Source of the DNA: Mycolicibacterium sp.
Lineage (GTDB): Bacteria; Actinomycetota; Actinomycetes; Mycobacteriales; Mycobacteriaceae
DNA length: 64,000 nucleotides
Direction: 5' to 3'
Assembly (NCBI RefSeq): GCF_016462545.1
Contig: NZ_JAEMTA010000013.1
Span: 1-64,000 of the forward strand
Shown here piece after piece: positions 24,196 to 33,364 of this stretch. A model generated the notes under the pieces. That model saw nothing but the letters and a program-made list of their open reading frames with translations, ran no database searches and was not told the DNA's origin. Positions within the stretch are counted from its first letter, which is position 1, and each line of letters starts with the position of its first letter. Position numbers and translations under genes: made by a program.

Positions 24196-26613
24196 CTAGC
24201 GGGCGGGTGCGGTGCCGATGACCCCGGTGTCCGCCAGCGCGGCGATCTCATCGTCCGTCAGACCCAGCGACCGGAGCACCTCGCGATTGTGCTCGCCGAG
24301 CATGGGCGCAGGGCTGCGATGGAATGAGTCCGGTCCGTCGGCCAGGTTCACGGGCAACGTGCTGTGCAGGGCCGCGACGTTCACCGGATGACCCACCTGC
24401 TCGAAGAACCCGCGGTGCACGAGCTGCGGCAGCTCCGCTTGACGGTGCGGCTGCATCACCTTTGCGACGGGAACACCTGCTGGCCACAGTGATTCGACGA
24501 CTTGGTCGCCGGTACGAGCGGCACACCACTGCGCCAGACGGTCGTCGAGGAGGTCGTGCTGGGCGCGACGTCCCTCCTCGGCCGCCAACCGCGGATCCAA
24601 CGCCCACGTAGGTCGACCGAGGGCCTCGCGCAGTGCCACCCACTGCTGGTCGTTCGCCACGGCGATCGCCACCCAACAGTCCTCCCGGCCGAACTCGTCG
24701 ACGCCATCGCACCGGTAGACGTTCTGCGGCGCAGCAGCAGGACCGCGATTGCCGTTGCGTTGCAACAGGCTTCCGTAGGCAGAGTGTTCGATGACCTGCT
24801 CGGCAGCGATGTTGAGCGCAGCGTCCACCATGGCCGCCTCGACGAGGACGCCCTGCCCCGTCCGCCGCCGGTGCTCGAGTGCCAGCATCAGCGCATTGAG
24901 CGCATGCACCCCGGCGTTCGGATCGCCGACCGAGTACGGCTCGTACGGGTTTCGATCCGGATAGCCGGTCAGCCAGCTCAAGCCGGTGGCGTCCTCGATG
25001 ATGTAGGCGAATGCGGGGTTCTCGCGCCACGGACCGTCGAGGCCGAAGCCCGGCATGCGAAGCATGATCACGTCGTCACGCAGTTCCCGCACCGACGCGA
25101 AGTCGAGCCCCAATTGATCGATCACACGAGGCGTGAAGTTCTCGACGATGACGTCGCACGTGGGAATGAGCCGGCGCAGCAGTTCCCGACCCGGGCGCGT
25201 CTGGAAGTCCAGCGTCAGGCTCTGCTTGTTCGTGTTGAGCGCGGAGAAGATCGGCGAACGCTCCCACCACAGATCCACGCTCGCAGGGATTCCGGCGATC
25301 AGCCGTGTGCCGTCGGGACGCGCCGTGGACTCGAGATGGATCAATTCGGCGCCGAGCATGCCCAGCACATGGGTGCACGACGGACCCGCCCAGAAGGTCG
25401 TCATGTCGAGGACGCGAAGTCCACTGAACGGCAGGCGATCTGGATCCCGACCACCTGTCGGCTCGCGTCGAGCCACCGCCGCCGAACCCCGCACGAGCGC
25501 CGTGTGCTCACCGAGCCGCGGCGCTGGGCCCGGCGGTCGCAGCGTCACGCCGCCGAGGCGATAGGGATGGCTCGGTTGCGTGAAGCCGTCGCGCGGGTTG
25601 CTCGTGAACGACCCGCGCTCGACGAAGTGGTCCATCTCGGCGACGTTCGCTCCGTTGCCGACCGGCGAGTTGGGGATGCGGAAGGCCGACGCGAGATCTC
25701 GCACGTCGTCGACGCGCTGGTCGCGCAACCAGTCGTAGAGTTCCTCGGCGTGCAGGTTGGCCTGCTCGGTGATGGTCAGCTGATTGTGCTGGTCGATCCA
25801 CTCGTCGTGGCCGGACATCGCGCACAGGTCGTGCCACTGCTGCGCGGTGCCACAGCCCAACGCGACCAGACCATCCGCCGCCTGCGCGACGCCGGGCACG
25901 GTGGGCCTGCGCTCGGTGCGCCACGGCCGGCCCAGCATCTCGAAGTACGTCACCGGATAGTAGGTGAGACAGAGGATCTGGGCTTCCAGCATCGACAGGT
26001 CGATCAACTCGCCCCAGCCGTCGCGCAGTGCGCGGGCGCGGAACGCCTGGGTCATCGCCGCCGCGTAGGCACCGCTGACCCAGTCGCCCACCCGACCACC
26101 GACGTGCACCGGCGCCCTGTCCTGCGAGCCACGGCCGATGCCGATCGCACCACCCGACCAGGCCTGCAACGTGAACTCGGTCGCCGGCCGGTCGTGCCAC
26201 GGGCCGTCGAGCCCGAAGGGCGTGATGGAGGTGACGATCAGATGCGGGTAACGGCGGTGCACGGCGTCGGGCGACAACGCGTCGAGTTCTGCGACGGACG
26301 AACCTCGCGACCACACCACCGCGTCGGCGGCACCCAGTAGCCGCTCCACCAGTGCGACGTCGGCGGCCACGTCGGGATCGGCTACGACGCTCTGCTTGGC
26401 GGAGGCGAGGAAGCCGAACAGCGCGCCGTCGTCGTCGGGTTCGATGCGAGCGCCCGACGCCGACCATCTGCGCAGCGGATCGCCCTGTGGTGACTCGACT
26501 TTGACGACGGTCGCACCGCCGTCGGCGAGGAGCTTGGTGCAGTAGGCGCCCGCGATGCCCGAGGACAGATCGACGACGCTGTAGCCGTCCAGCGGCGCGC
26601 CGGCGTGATCCAC
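24196..26613 (-). CDS. Double-length CaiB/BaiF CoA transferase-like protein
   Basis: 805 residues comprising two consecutive family III CoA transferase units (about 1-390 and 400-805), each starting with a recognisable leader (YSVVDLSSGIAGAYCTKLLA and LRVLDMTTFWAGPSCTHVLG) and each ending with a LGEH motif. The expected nucleophilic Asp is not visible in either half. The first half has RPATEFTLQAWSG with E146 at that place, and the second has NPAFAYIIEDATG with Ala. It may still bind CoA esters. It is the last gene of the long leftward operon, three bases after an enoyl-CoA hydratase. Confidence 0.9.
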   Translation of the reverse strand: MDHAGAPLDGYSVVDLSSGIAGAYCTKLLADGGATVVKVESPQGDPLRRWSASGARIEPDDDGALFGFLASAKQSVVADPDVAADVALVERLLGAADAVVWSRGSSVAELDALSPDAVHRRYPHLIVTSITPFGLDGPWHDRPATEFTLQAWSGGAIGIGRGSQDRAPVHVGGRVGDWVSGAYAAAMTQAFRARALRDGWGELIDLSMLEAQILCLTYYPVTYFEMLGRPWRTERRPTVPGVAQAADGLVALGCGTAQQWHDLCAMSGHDEWIDQHNQLTITEQANLHAEELYDWLRDQRVDDVRDLASAFRIPNSPVGNGANVAEMDHFVERGSFTSNPRDGFTQPSHPYRLGGVTLRPPGPAPRLGEHTALVRGSAAVARREPTGGRDPDRLPFSGLRVLDMTTFWAGPSCTHVLGMLGAELIHLESTARPDGTRLIAGIPASVDLWWERSPIFSALNTNKQSLTLDFQTRPGRELLRRLIPTCDVIVENFTPRVIDQLGLDFASVRELRDDVIMLRMPGFGLDGPWRENPAFAYIIEDATGLSWLTGYPDRNPYEPYSVGDPNAGVHALNALMLALEHRRRTGQGVLVEAAMVDAALNIAAEQVIEHSAYGSLLQRNGNRGPAAAPQNVYRCDGVDEFGREDCWVAIAVANDQQWVALREALGRPTWALDPRLAAEEGRRAQHDLLDDRLAQWCAARTGDQVVESLWPAGVPVAKVMQPHRQAELPQLVHRGFFEQVGHPVNVAALHSTLPVNLADGPDSFHRSPAPMLGEHNREVLRSLGLTDDEIAALADTGVIGTAPAR

Positions 26614-26616
26614 CGG

Positions 26617-27573
26617 CTAGTCCTTCTTCTTGCGGTTCTTCTTGCTCAATCGGAAGTCCGGAGGGAACTTGGCGTCGTTGTCGTTGACCGCGGCAGCGAG
26701 GCCGCTGCCGATGGCCTCGTGCATGTCGAGGTCGTGCGCATCGTCGTTCTGCACGCCGCTGCCCATCGACTCGAAGAACGCCGACAACAGGCTGCCCATG
26801 TACTCACCCTGGTGCTGCTTGTAGACCTCGAAGAAGAGCTTCTGCATGTACACGGTGTCGACGGGTCGGTTGCGTGCACACGCGAGGGCGTACTTCTGCG
26901 TCTCGGCCTCGAGTTCGTCGCGCGTCACCACCTTGTTGAGGAAGTTGCACTTCTCCATGTCCTCGGCGGTGAAGGGGCGTCCGGTGAACACCATCTCCTG
27001 AAACTTCCGCAAGCCCATCATCTGCACCCAGGTCCACATGCGCGGACCCCATCCGTAGTAGCGGAATGACGGGTGCCCGAACAGCGCATCGTCGGAGGAG
27101 ATCACCAAATCGGCGTCCGCACACTGGTAGAAGTGCCAGCCGTAGCAGTAACCCTTCGCCTCGACGATGCTGATCTTCTTCAGCTCCTGCAGCGGACGAT
27201 TGCCGGCTTGCGCGTTGGCGTACCACCCACTGATGGTCGCGCCGTTTCGGAAGGTTCCTGGCGGCGGGTACTCGACGCCCATGCCCTCGACCTTGAGCTC
27301 GCGCAACCGTAACTCGGGATCGTCGTTGCCCTCCATGAACTCCGGGAGATCGGCTCCGCTGCCGAGGTTGTCGCCCACTCCTCGGATGACCACGACCTTG
27401 ACGTCGTTGTCGACACTGGACGCGCGGATCAGATCGGCGTAGCGCAGTCGCGCATCCGATGTCGGCGCGTTGAGGAACTCGGGCCGGTTGAAGGTGATGG
27501 TCGCGATCTTGGTCTTCGGATCCTTGGCATAGAGGATGATCTCCTCGGCTGAGGGTCGCTTCTTCTTCGACAT
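26617..27573 (-). CDS. Enoyl-CoA hydratase/isomerase family protein
   Basis: A 318-residue crotonase-fold protein from MSKKKRPSAEEIILYAKDPK. Landmarks are ITFNRPEFLNAP, VIRGVGDNLGSGADLPEF (first oxyanion segment) and GYCYGWHFYQCADADLVISS (second segment). The C-terminus is Lys-rich (RLSKKNRKKKD). It is longer than the usual 260 residues and resembles the protein at 48295-49203 in its central and C-terminal insertions. It follows the M24 genes by ten bases. The reaction is unassigned. Confidence 0.9.
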   Translation of the reverse strand: MSKKKRPSAEEIILYAKDPKTKIATITFNRPEFLNAPTSDARLRYADLIRASSVDNDVKVVVIRGVGDNLGSGADLPEFMEGNDDPELRLRELKVEGMGVEYPPPGTFRNGATISGWYANAQAGNRPLQELKKISIVEAKGYCYGWHFYQCADADLVISSDDALFGHPSFRYYGWGPRMWTWVQMMGLRKFQEMVFTGRPFTAEDMEKCNFLNKVVTRDELEAETQKYALACARNRPVDTVYMQKLFFEVYKQHQGEYMGSLLSAFFESMGSGVQNDDAHDLDMHEAIGSGLAAAVNDNDAKFPPDFRLSKKNRKKKD

Positions 27574-27583
27574 GCCCGCGCTC

Positions 27584-28732
27584 TCAGTTCGATCCGACGG
27601 TGGCGCCACTGCCGAAGACCGGACTCGACGTCAGCACGTCCGGGCCGTGCTCGGCAACCAGCACGGAGTCGCGGCGGAACACCGCGCCGACACCGGGCTG
27701 GAACACGTACGCCGTGACGGCGAGCACCGTGCCCGGATCGAGGCGTTCGGCGGCCGACGACAGCGGCAGATCTGGGGAGACCACGGGCGGATCGAAACCC
27801 AGCCCGAGTCCGTGGGCCACGGGTATCGGCGGCAGTGCCTCTGCTGCGGCGTCGTAGGCGGCGAGCAGGTCACTCGCGGGCGCGCCCGGCCGGCATGCGT
27901 CGACCAGCCTCTCCCACAGGGCATCCGAGCGTCGGTACAACGCTTGAACCTCGGGGGTGCTTCCGACCTCACCCACCGGCCAGGTTCGGCCGACCTCGCC
28001 CACGTAACCGTCGGCCAGTGCGCCTGCCGCGAAGGCGACGAGTTGGCCGTCGGCGATTCGACGGTCCCGGCGTCCCACCCGCCACGCATGCTCACGCGAG
28101 GTGATCCACGCCCCGTCCTGGGTCGCCGACGTGCTGTAGCCGCCCGCCGTCATCGCCTCCATCAGGACGCCGTTGAGTGCCTGCTCGGTGGTCCCGGCGG
28201 CCAGTTCGGACACCGCGGCGGCGAGCCCCTTCTCGGCCACGGCCAACGCTCCGCGGAGCACCCGGATCTCGTCGGCGGTCTTGATGCGGCGGGCGGCCTT
28301 CATCGCCACCTCACCGTCGACGAGTTCTGCGCGGGGAAAGGCGGTCGGGAGCAGTTGGGCGAACGACGGGGACATCGCGTCGGTACCCACCCGTCGCGCT
28401 GTCGAGGCGCCATCGATGCGCTTGAGCACCTCGATGTTCGTCATGGGATTCCACGCCAGCCCGTAGAGGTGGTCGTGGTCGATCTCCTCGGGGATGCCCT
28501 CGTCCCAGGTGCTGTTGAGGTGAATCTCCCCGGTGGCGCGGACCAGCACGCAGATCGGCGCGAACGGGCGGGTGCCCGCCACCCAGAGTTGCGGCGCCCC
28601 GGTCACATAGCGCACGTTGGCTTGGCGCCCCAGCACCAGGACGTCGAGATCGTTGGCCTCCATCTGCGCGAGCACCCGTTGCCGCCGCCCGGTCCGCAAC
28701 TCGAAGTCGTCGGGCAAGATCTCTTCAGCCAT
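27584..28732 (-). CDS. M24 (pita-bread) family protein with degenerate metal site
   Basis: A 382-residue protein of the Xaa-Pro aminopeptidase/creatinase fold. Of the five M24 metal ligands only the His is kept (VAHGLGLGFDPP). The Asp-Asp strand reads LVAFAAGALADGYVGEVGRTW, so the two Asp positions are Ala and Glu. The Glu-Glu region reads AVTAYVFQP...FRRDSVLV. Metal-free action, as in creatinase, or a structural partner role is likely. Its ATG overlaps the stop of the intact paralogue, which suggests a heteromer. The upstream extension to 28840 lies inside that paralogue. Confidence 0.88.
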   Translation of the reverse strand: MAEEILPDDFELRTGRRQRVLAQMEANDLDVLVLGRQANVRYVTGAPQLWVAGTRPFAPICVLVRATGEIHLNSTWDEGIPEEIDHDHLYGLAWNPMTNIEVLKRIDGASTARRVGTDAMSPSFAQLLPTAFPRAELVDGEVAMKAARRIKTADEIRVLRGALAVAEKGLAAAVSELAAGTTEQALNGVLMEAMTAGGYSTSATQDGAWITSREHAWRVGRRDRRIADGQLVAFAAGALADGYVGEVGRTWPVGEVGSTPEVQALYRRSDALWERLVDACRPGAPASDLLAAYDAAAEALPPIPVAHGLGLGFDPPVVSPDLPLSSAAERLDPGTVLAVTAYVFQPGVGAVFRRDSVLVAEHGPDVLTSSPVFGSGATVGSN

Positions 28733-29976
28733 TACGAGACTCCGTACGGTGCATAGGGGTAGTCGGTGATCGACTGATAGCCGTCCTCGGTGATGATCAC
28801 GATCTCCTCGCTGCGATACCCGCCGGTGCCGTCCTCCCACACGACGGGTTCCAGTACGAGCAACATCCCCGCGGGGAAGACGAAGTCGTCGTCGAACTCA
28901 CTCCCGAGATCCGTTCCGATCATGGGCATCTCGGCGGCGTTCGTACCGATGCCGTGGCCGAGGTAGAAGTGCGGCAACCACGGCTTCCTACCGCCGTTGG
29001 CGGCTATCGCAGCCCGCGCGAGATCACCAGACGTCGCCCCGGCCTTGGTGACCGCGAGCACCGCGTCGAGGATCTCGCGCCACTGGGCGAACTGAGCATG
29101 TTGGCGCGGCGTCGGCTCCTCCCCCACCACCCAGGTGCGCCCGAAATCCGAGCAGTACCCCTCGTAGGTGATGCTGACGTCCGTCCACAGCACGTCACCC
29201 GCCGCCAGGGCCTTCTCGGTGGGCAACAGCGGTAGCGCGAGGTCGCCGGTGGTCGTCCAGACGGCGCCGCTGCTCCTCGTCGTGGGCATCACCTGCCAGA
29301 TGGCCTCGATCATGTTCGTCGTAGCACCGAGCTCGAACGCGCGTCGCACGAAGGCAGCCGACAGATCGATCTGCCGCACACCCGGCGCGAGCAGCTTCTG
29401 GACCTCGACGACCGCTTCCTCGGTGATGCGACAGGCCTTGCGGACACAGGAGATCTGGTCGACCGTCTTGACCAGTTTGGCTGGCCCGACCACCAGTGCG
29501 GCGTCCGACGGAGGGCCGGCGGCGAACAGCGAAGCGGCTGCCCTGCGCATCGCACCGGTCAACTCGTCGACGGCGATGGTCGCCCCCGGCGGCACCAGCC
29601 CCGAGAGCACCGTGGCGAAATGCTCTACGCCCTCGTCGAATTCGAGGTAGAGCGGTCCGTGCAGGTGATCATCGGGTACCTCGGTGTCGAACGCGCTGCC
29701 CTCGCGAAACGGCATGTACAGGTGGGGATGTTCATCGTCGGCGAGCACGACCGCCACGGGTCGCTCCACGTGCGACAGCCCGGCGTCCAGAAGCGGCCAA
29801 CTGGCACCCGTGGCGTAGACGACGTTGCCGTTGCCGAGAAGGACCAGAGCGTCGATGCCCCTGTCTCGCATGGAGGCCCGCAGCCGTGCGCCGCATTCGC
29901 GGTACATCCTCGCGGTATCGGGAAGGTCGGGGATGTCCAGCAGGGCCGAGCCGGAAGCGGTCGCGAAGGTCGTCAC
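28732..29976 (-). CDS. M24 family metallohydrolase (Xaa-Pro peptidase-like)
   Basis: A 414-residue M24 protein with all five expected metal ligands: Asp in LWTDVSIT, Asp in YCSDFGRTW, His in LGHGIGTN, Glu in LVLEPVVW and Glu in YRSEEIVII. It may be a peptidase, a creatinase-like C-N hydrolase or a DddP-like lyase; catabolic context favours a small-molecule substrate. GTG at 29976 overlaps the amidohydrolase stop (GTGA). It is immediately followed by the degenerate paralogue. Confidence 0.9.
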   Translation of the reverse strand: MTTFATASGSALLDIPDLPDTARMYRECGARLRASMRDRGIDALVLLGNGNVVYATGASWPLLDAGLSHVERPVAVVLADDEHPHLYMPFREGSAFDTEVPDDHLHGPLYLEFDEGVEHFATVLSGLVPPGATIAVDELTGAMRRAAASLFAAGPPSDAALVVGPAKLVKTVDQISCVRKACRITEEAVVEVQKLLAPGVRQIDLSAAFVRRAFELGATTNMIEAIWQVMPTTRSSGAVWTTTGDLALPLLPTEKALAAGDVLWTDVSITYEGYCSDFGRTWVVGEEPTPRQHAQFAQWREILDAVLAVTKAGATSGDLARAAIAANGGRKPWLPHFYLGHGIGTNAAEMPMIGTDLGSEFDDDFVFPAGMLLVLEPVVWEDGTGGYRSEEIVIITEDGYQSITDYPYAPYGVS

Positions 29977-31151
29977 GAGATGCCCAGGAACTTCTTGACG
30001 TTGGTGGAGACGATCTTCACCGCGTCCTGCGGACCGACCGCCTCGACTACGGCGGCCAGCGACTTCTCCGAGTACCCGAACGTGCTCTCGTTGTGCGGGT
30101 AGTCGCTCGACCACATCACCTTGTCGACACCGATCTTGTCGATCAGCTGCAATCCCAGGGGGTCGACCATGAACGACGCACTCATGTGGTTGTCCCAGTA
30201 GTAGCGCGTGTCGTGCTCGAGTTCGTGGTTGAACATGTGCCGGTACGACGCCAGCATGTGCTCGGCGTCCTGCAGAGCGGTTGGGACCCAGGCGATCCCA
30301 CCCTCGAACCAGCCGATCTGCAGCTTCGGGTGCCGGTCGAGGATGCCCGTGAAGACGTACTTGGCGAACTGCTCGCGGAACGAGTCGACGTTGACCATCA
30401 TGCCGACGACGACGCTGTTGTTCTCGCACGGCGTCTTCGGCGGGGTCTCCCCGATGTGGTGGGTGACCGGCAGCCCGGCATCTTCGATCTCATCCCACAC
30501 CGCGTCCAGTGCGGCGCCGCCGTAGTCGTAGATGTTGCCGTCATCGTCCTTGCCGGGATTCAACGGCAGCAGGAACGTCCTGAGGCCCAGGGCTTTCAGT
30601 TCCGTCAGCGTGCTCCGGGTGCCCTGCGGATCCCACCAGTTGATCAGTCCGACGCCGTAGAAGTGACCGTCCGAGCGCTCCTGGAGCTCGGCCATGTACT
30701 CGTTGTAGATGCGGAACACCCGCTCGCGCAGGGCCTTGTCCGGGTAGTGGAACAGCGCAAGCACTGCGTTGGGAAAGGCCAGTTCCTTGTCTATGCCGTC
30801 CTCGCCGAGTTCCCGGATGCGGGCCGCGATGTCGTTCGACGACGCACCTGCCAGGTCGTCGTATTGCATGAGCACGCGACCAAAGTCGCCGCCCGTCCAG
30901 GCCTTGCCCTTCATGCCCACCATGTAGGCGCCGTCCTCGTACCAGATCCGCGGGGCCGCCCCCTTGAGTTCCTCCGGGAACCGCTCGTAGAAGATGTCGT
31001 CAGCGACCGAGATGTGGTTGTCGGCCGAGAAGATCTCGGTCCCCGCGGGGAGGCCGACGACGGTGCCGTTGGAGTGGCCGTGTCGGTTCTTGGGTGCACC
31101 CCAGCCCTCGGACGGATACAGCGACGATGGTGTGGCTGTCGGGGTTGACAT
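29973..31151 (-). CDS. Metal-dependent amidohydrolase (amidohydrolase 2)
   Basis: A 392-residue TIM-barrel protein related to the one at 12604-13896. The N-terminal metal motif region is FSADNHISVADDIFYERFPE, followed by LPVTHHIGETPP, IGWFEGGIAWVPTAL and MWSSDYPHNESTFGYSE. ATG at 31151 is chosen for its GGAG eight bases upstream. It lies between P450 and the M24 pair. Its natural reaction, perhaps hydrolysis or decarboxylation of an oxidised intermediate, is not known. Confidence 0.9.
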   Translation of the reverse strand: MSTPTATPSSLYPSEGWGAPKNRHGHSNGTVVGLPAGTEIFSADNHISVADDIFYERFPEELKGAAPRIWYEDGAYMVGMKGKAWTGGDFGRVLMQYDDLAGASSNDIAARIRELGEDGIDKELAFPNAVLALFHYPDKALRERVFRIYNEYMAELQERSDGHFYGVGLINWWDPQGTRSTLTELKALGLRTFLLPLNPGKDDDGNIYDYGGAALDAVWDEIEDAGLPVTHHIGETPPKTPCENNSVVVGMMVNVDSFREQFAKYVFTGILDRHPKLQIGWFEGGIAWVPTALQDAEHMLASYRHMFNHELEHDTRYYWDNHMSASFMVDPLGLQLIDKIGVDKVMWSSDYPHNESTFGYSEKSLAAVVEAVGPQDAVKIVSTNVKKFLGIS

Positions 31152-31198
31152 AGATGGAGCTCCAATCGGGCTGTCGTGCAGGATGGTTGGCGACTGGG

Positions 31199-32434
31199 TT
31201 ACCAGGTCACCGGTAGTTCGTAGACGCCATAGGCCAGGCGGTCGTGCTTGAACGGCACCTCGTCGAAGGGGATCGCGAGCGTGCACGTCGGGATGCGGCG
31301 CAGCAGCGTCTGGAACACGATCTGCAATTCGGCGCGCGCGAGTTGTTGACCCACGCACTGGTGCCTGCCATACCCGAATCCGAGTTCTTGACTGGCATCG
31401 CGGGTGAAGTCCAGCCGGTCGGGATTCGGGAATGCGGCGGCGTCCCAGTTGGCGGGCGCCAGATCGATGATGATGCCCTCACCCTTGCGGATGGTCTGAC
31501 CGCCGATCTCGATGTCCTCCGTCGCGACGCGCCGCTGCCCGTTCTGAATGATCGACAGATAACGCATCAGTTCCTCGGCCGCGTTGGCGACGAACTTGGG
31601 GTCATCTGAATCACGCAGCAGCGCAGCTTGTTCCGGGTTCTCGAGTAATGCGAGCACGCCGATTCCGATCATGTTCGCGGTCGTTTCGTGACCAGCGATC
31701 AGCAGCCCGGTGCCCAGCTGCGCGGCCTCCTTCACGCTGATCTCGCCCGCGGTCACCCGTTCGGCGAGGTCGGACACCGCGTCTTCGGCTGGGTTGGCCT
31801 GCTTCTTCTCGACGAGGTCGATCAGGTACTGGTGCAGGCTCATCGCGCCCTTCTGCATGGCGTCAGCCGCGGCGAAGCGGGCCAGGCCGGCGTTGGCGTG
31901 CTCCTGGAAGAACTCGTGATCCTCGTAGGGAACGCCGAGCATGTCGCTGATCACCTTGGTCGGCACCGGCAACGCGAGTGCCGACACGATGTCGGCTGGC
32001 TGCGGTCCGGCGAGGATCGCGTCGATGCACTCGTCGGTGACCTCTTGGATCGTCGCGCGCAGCGCCTCGACGCGCTTGAACGTGAAGGGCTTCGACAACA
32101 TTCGGCGGAACCGGGTGTGCTCCTCGGCGTCGGAGGTGAACACCGACCGCGGGCGTTTGTGGACGGTCGAGAGCATGTGTTCGTTCCAGTGCGGGAAGCC
32201 CTCGATGCGATCGTCGACGCTCACCCGCGAGTCGGCGAACAGCGCCCGCGCGACCTCGTGGCCGGTGATCAACCACGGCGTGGAACCGTTCCAGATGCGC
32301 ACCCGGGACAGTGGCGCCGCGCGTCCCATGTCGAGCATCTGCCGCGGCGGCGCGAATGGGCACCGCGCCTCGCGCTCCATCGGATAGTCGGGGACGTCGG
32401 CTGAAACCTTTTCTTCGGCAAGCGCTTCTGACAT
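31199..32434 (-). CDS. Cytochrome P450 monooxygenase
   Basis: A 411-residue class I P450 that resembles the CYP105/CYP107-like group. Motifs are the I-helix LLIAGHETTANMI, ExxR in EELMRYLSI, and the heme loop LGFGYGRHQCVGQQLARAEL. The HxxxR segment EEHTRFRRML is also present. The ferredoxin gene lies ten bases upstream and the TetR before that, giving a regulator-ferredoxin-P450 unit. It differs clearly from the P450 at 483-1781 (His rather than Gln in the I-helix motif). Confidence 0.95.
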   Translation of the reverse strand: MSEALAEEKVSADVPDYPMEREARCPFAPPRQMLDMGRAAPLSRVRIWNGSTPWLITGHEVARALFADSRVSVDDRIEGFPHWNEHMLSTVHKRPRSVFTSDAEEHTRFRRMLSKPFTFKRVEALRATIQEVTDECIDAILAGPQPADIVSALALPVPTKVISDMLGVPYEDHEFFQEHANAGLARFAAADAMQKGAMSLHQYLIDLVEKKQANPAEDAVSDLAERVTAGEISVKEAAQLGTGLLIAGHETTANMIGIGVLALLENPEQAALLRDSDDPKFVANAAEELMRYLSIIQNGQRRVATEDIEIGGQTIRKGEGIIIDLAPANWDAAAFPNPDRLDFTRDASQELGFGYGRHQCVGQQLARAELQIVFQTLLRRIPTCTLAIPFDEVPFKHDRLAYGVYELPVTW

Positions 32435-32444
32435 CGAGACTCCG

Positions 32445-32639
32445 TCATTCCTCGAGATGGATGGCCAGTGCGGGACAGGCGGCCGCGGCCCTGCGAGTGT
32501 CTTCGGCGAGCGCGCTGCCGGGTTCTGAGACGAGGAGAACCACCACGCCGTCGTCGTCGTTCTGGTCGAAGACGTCGGCCGCGTTCATCACGCACATCCC
32601 CGACGAGACGCACTTGTCGTGATCGACGGTCACCTTCAC
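32445..32639 (-). CDS. [3Fe-4S]-type ferredoxin, P450 partner
   Basis: A 64-residue ferredoxin with C10, Ser13, C16 and C55-P (KCVSSGMCVM and AACPALAIH). It is the CxxSxxC...CP variant that binds a three-iron cluster. GTG at 32639 overlaps the TetR stop by four bases. It should serve the P450 that follows. The longer frame to 33023 runs inside TetR and is not used. Confidence 0.92.
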   Translation of the reverse strand: MKVTVDHDKCVSSGMCVMNAADVFDQNDDDGVVVLLVSEPGSALAEDTRRAAAACPALAIHLEE

Positions 32640-33301
32640 GACGGCACCCCGTCCGAGGTGACCGGCGCGAGCCACATCCCGACGATCGCATCGATGAGGC
32701 CCGTGCCCGCGGCTCGCCAGGACGTACGGGTTGCGACGGTGGCGCCCTTGGCCAACGCACGTTCCCGATCGGCACAGGTGTGCATCAACAGGTTTCGCGC
32801 CATGACGTTGCGGTCGAACCTGACGTCGAGCACTAGGTCGGGAAGGCAGCGGTTGATGCCGTCGACCACCTCGACGAGTGACGGTGAGCTGAGCGCATCC
32901 TTGACCACGAAGCCGTGATAGGCCGGGTCGGTCATGGCTTGTGCGGCGAACCGGGCGTACCAGGTCGGATTGCCGAGATCGGCGAGGTGATCGGTCAGCG
33001 GACGCACCAGACAGGACACCCACGCGCGAAGATCGTCGGGCTGGTCGAGTCGGGCGACCAGGCGTTCGCGGTGCGCCTCGATGGGTGCGCGATGCCGCTC
33101 CTCGATGGCGCGGACCAGGTCGGTCTTCGTCCCGAAGTGGTAGCCCACGGCGGCGTTGTTTCCCTGTCCCGCAGCCTCACTCACCTGCCGATTGGATACG
33201 GCGTACACCCCGTGCTCGGCGTACAGCCGTTCGGCGGCGGTGAGGATGGAATCGCGCGTCGTGCTGGCACGGTCGGTGCGCAACGGCCGGGCTGCGGTCA
33301 T
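32636..33301 (-). CDS. TetR family transcriptional regulator
   Basis: A 221-residue TetR regulator from ATG at 33301 (TTG at 33313 would add four residues). The helix-turn-helix is EHGVYAVSNRQVSEAAGQGN followed by NAAVGYHFGTKTDLVRAIEE. It is coupled to ferredoxin by a GTGA overlap, and so presumably senses the P450 substrate or product. A 22-bp palindrome at 33328-33349, 27 bp upstream, is the likely operator. Confidence 0.93.
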   Translation of the reverse strand: MTAARPLRTDRASTTRDSILTAAERLYAEHGVYAVSNRQVSEAAGQGNNAAVGYHFGTKTDLVRAIEERHRAPIEAHRERLVARLDQPDDLRAWVSCLVRPLTDHLADLGNPTWYARFAAQAMTDPAYHGFVVKDALSSPSLVEVVDGINRCLPDLVLDVRFDRNVMARNLLMHTCADRERALAKGATVATRTSWRAAGTGLIDAIVGMWLAPVTSDGVPS

Positions 33302-33327
33302 TGGCCCAGTCAACGCGGGCGAGCCAA

Positions 33328-33349
33328 TTAAGTCAAGCGATTGATTTAA
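33328..33349. promoter_or_regulatory. TetR operator-like palindrome TTAA(A/G)TCAA(T/G)C
   Basis: A 22-bp imperfect inverted repeat. The left arm TTAAGTCAAGC and the inverse of the right arm TTAAATCAATC agree at nine of eleven positions. It is AT-rich against a GC-rich background and sits just before the TetR-ferredoxin-P450 genes. This is the best candidate for autoregulation of that unit. Confidence 0.65.
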
Positions 33350-33364
33350 AATCTCGAAGAGTGG

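Noticed and set aside
24502..26340. 612-codon rightward frame opposite the double CoA transferase
   Set aside because: Antisense shadow; the leftward frame has clear CaiB motifs in both halves.
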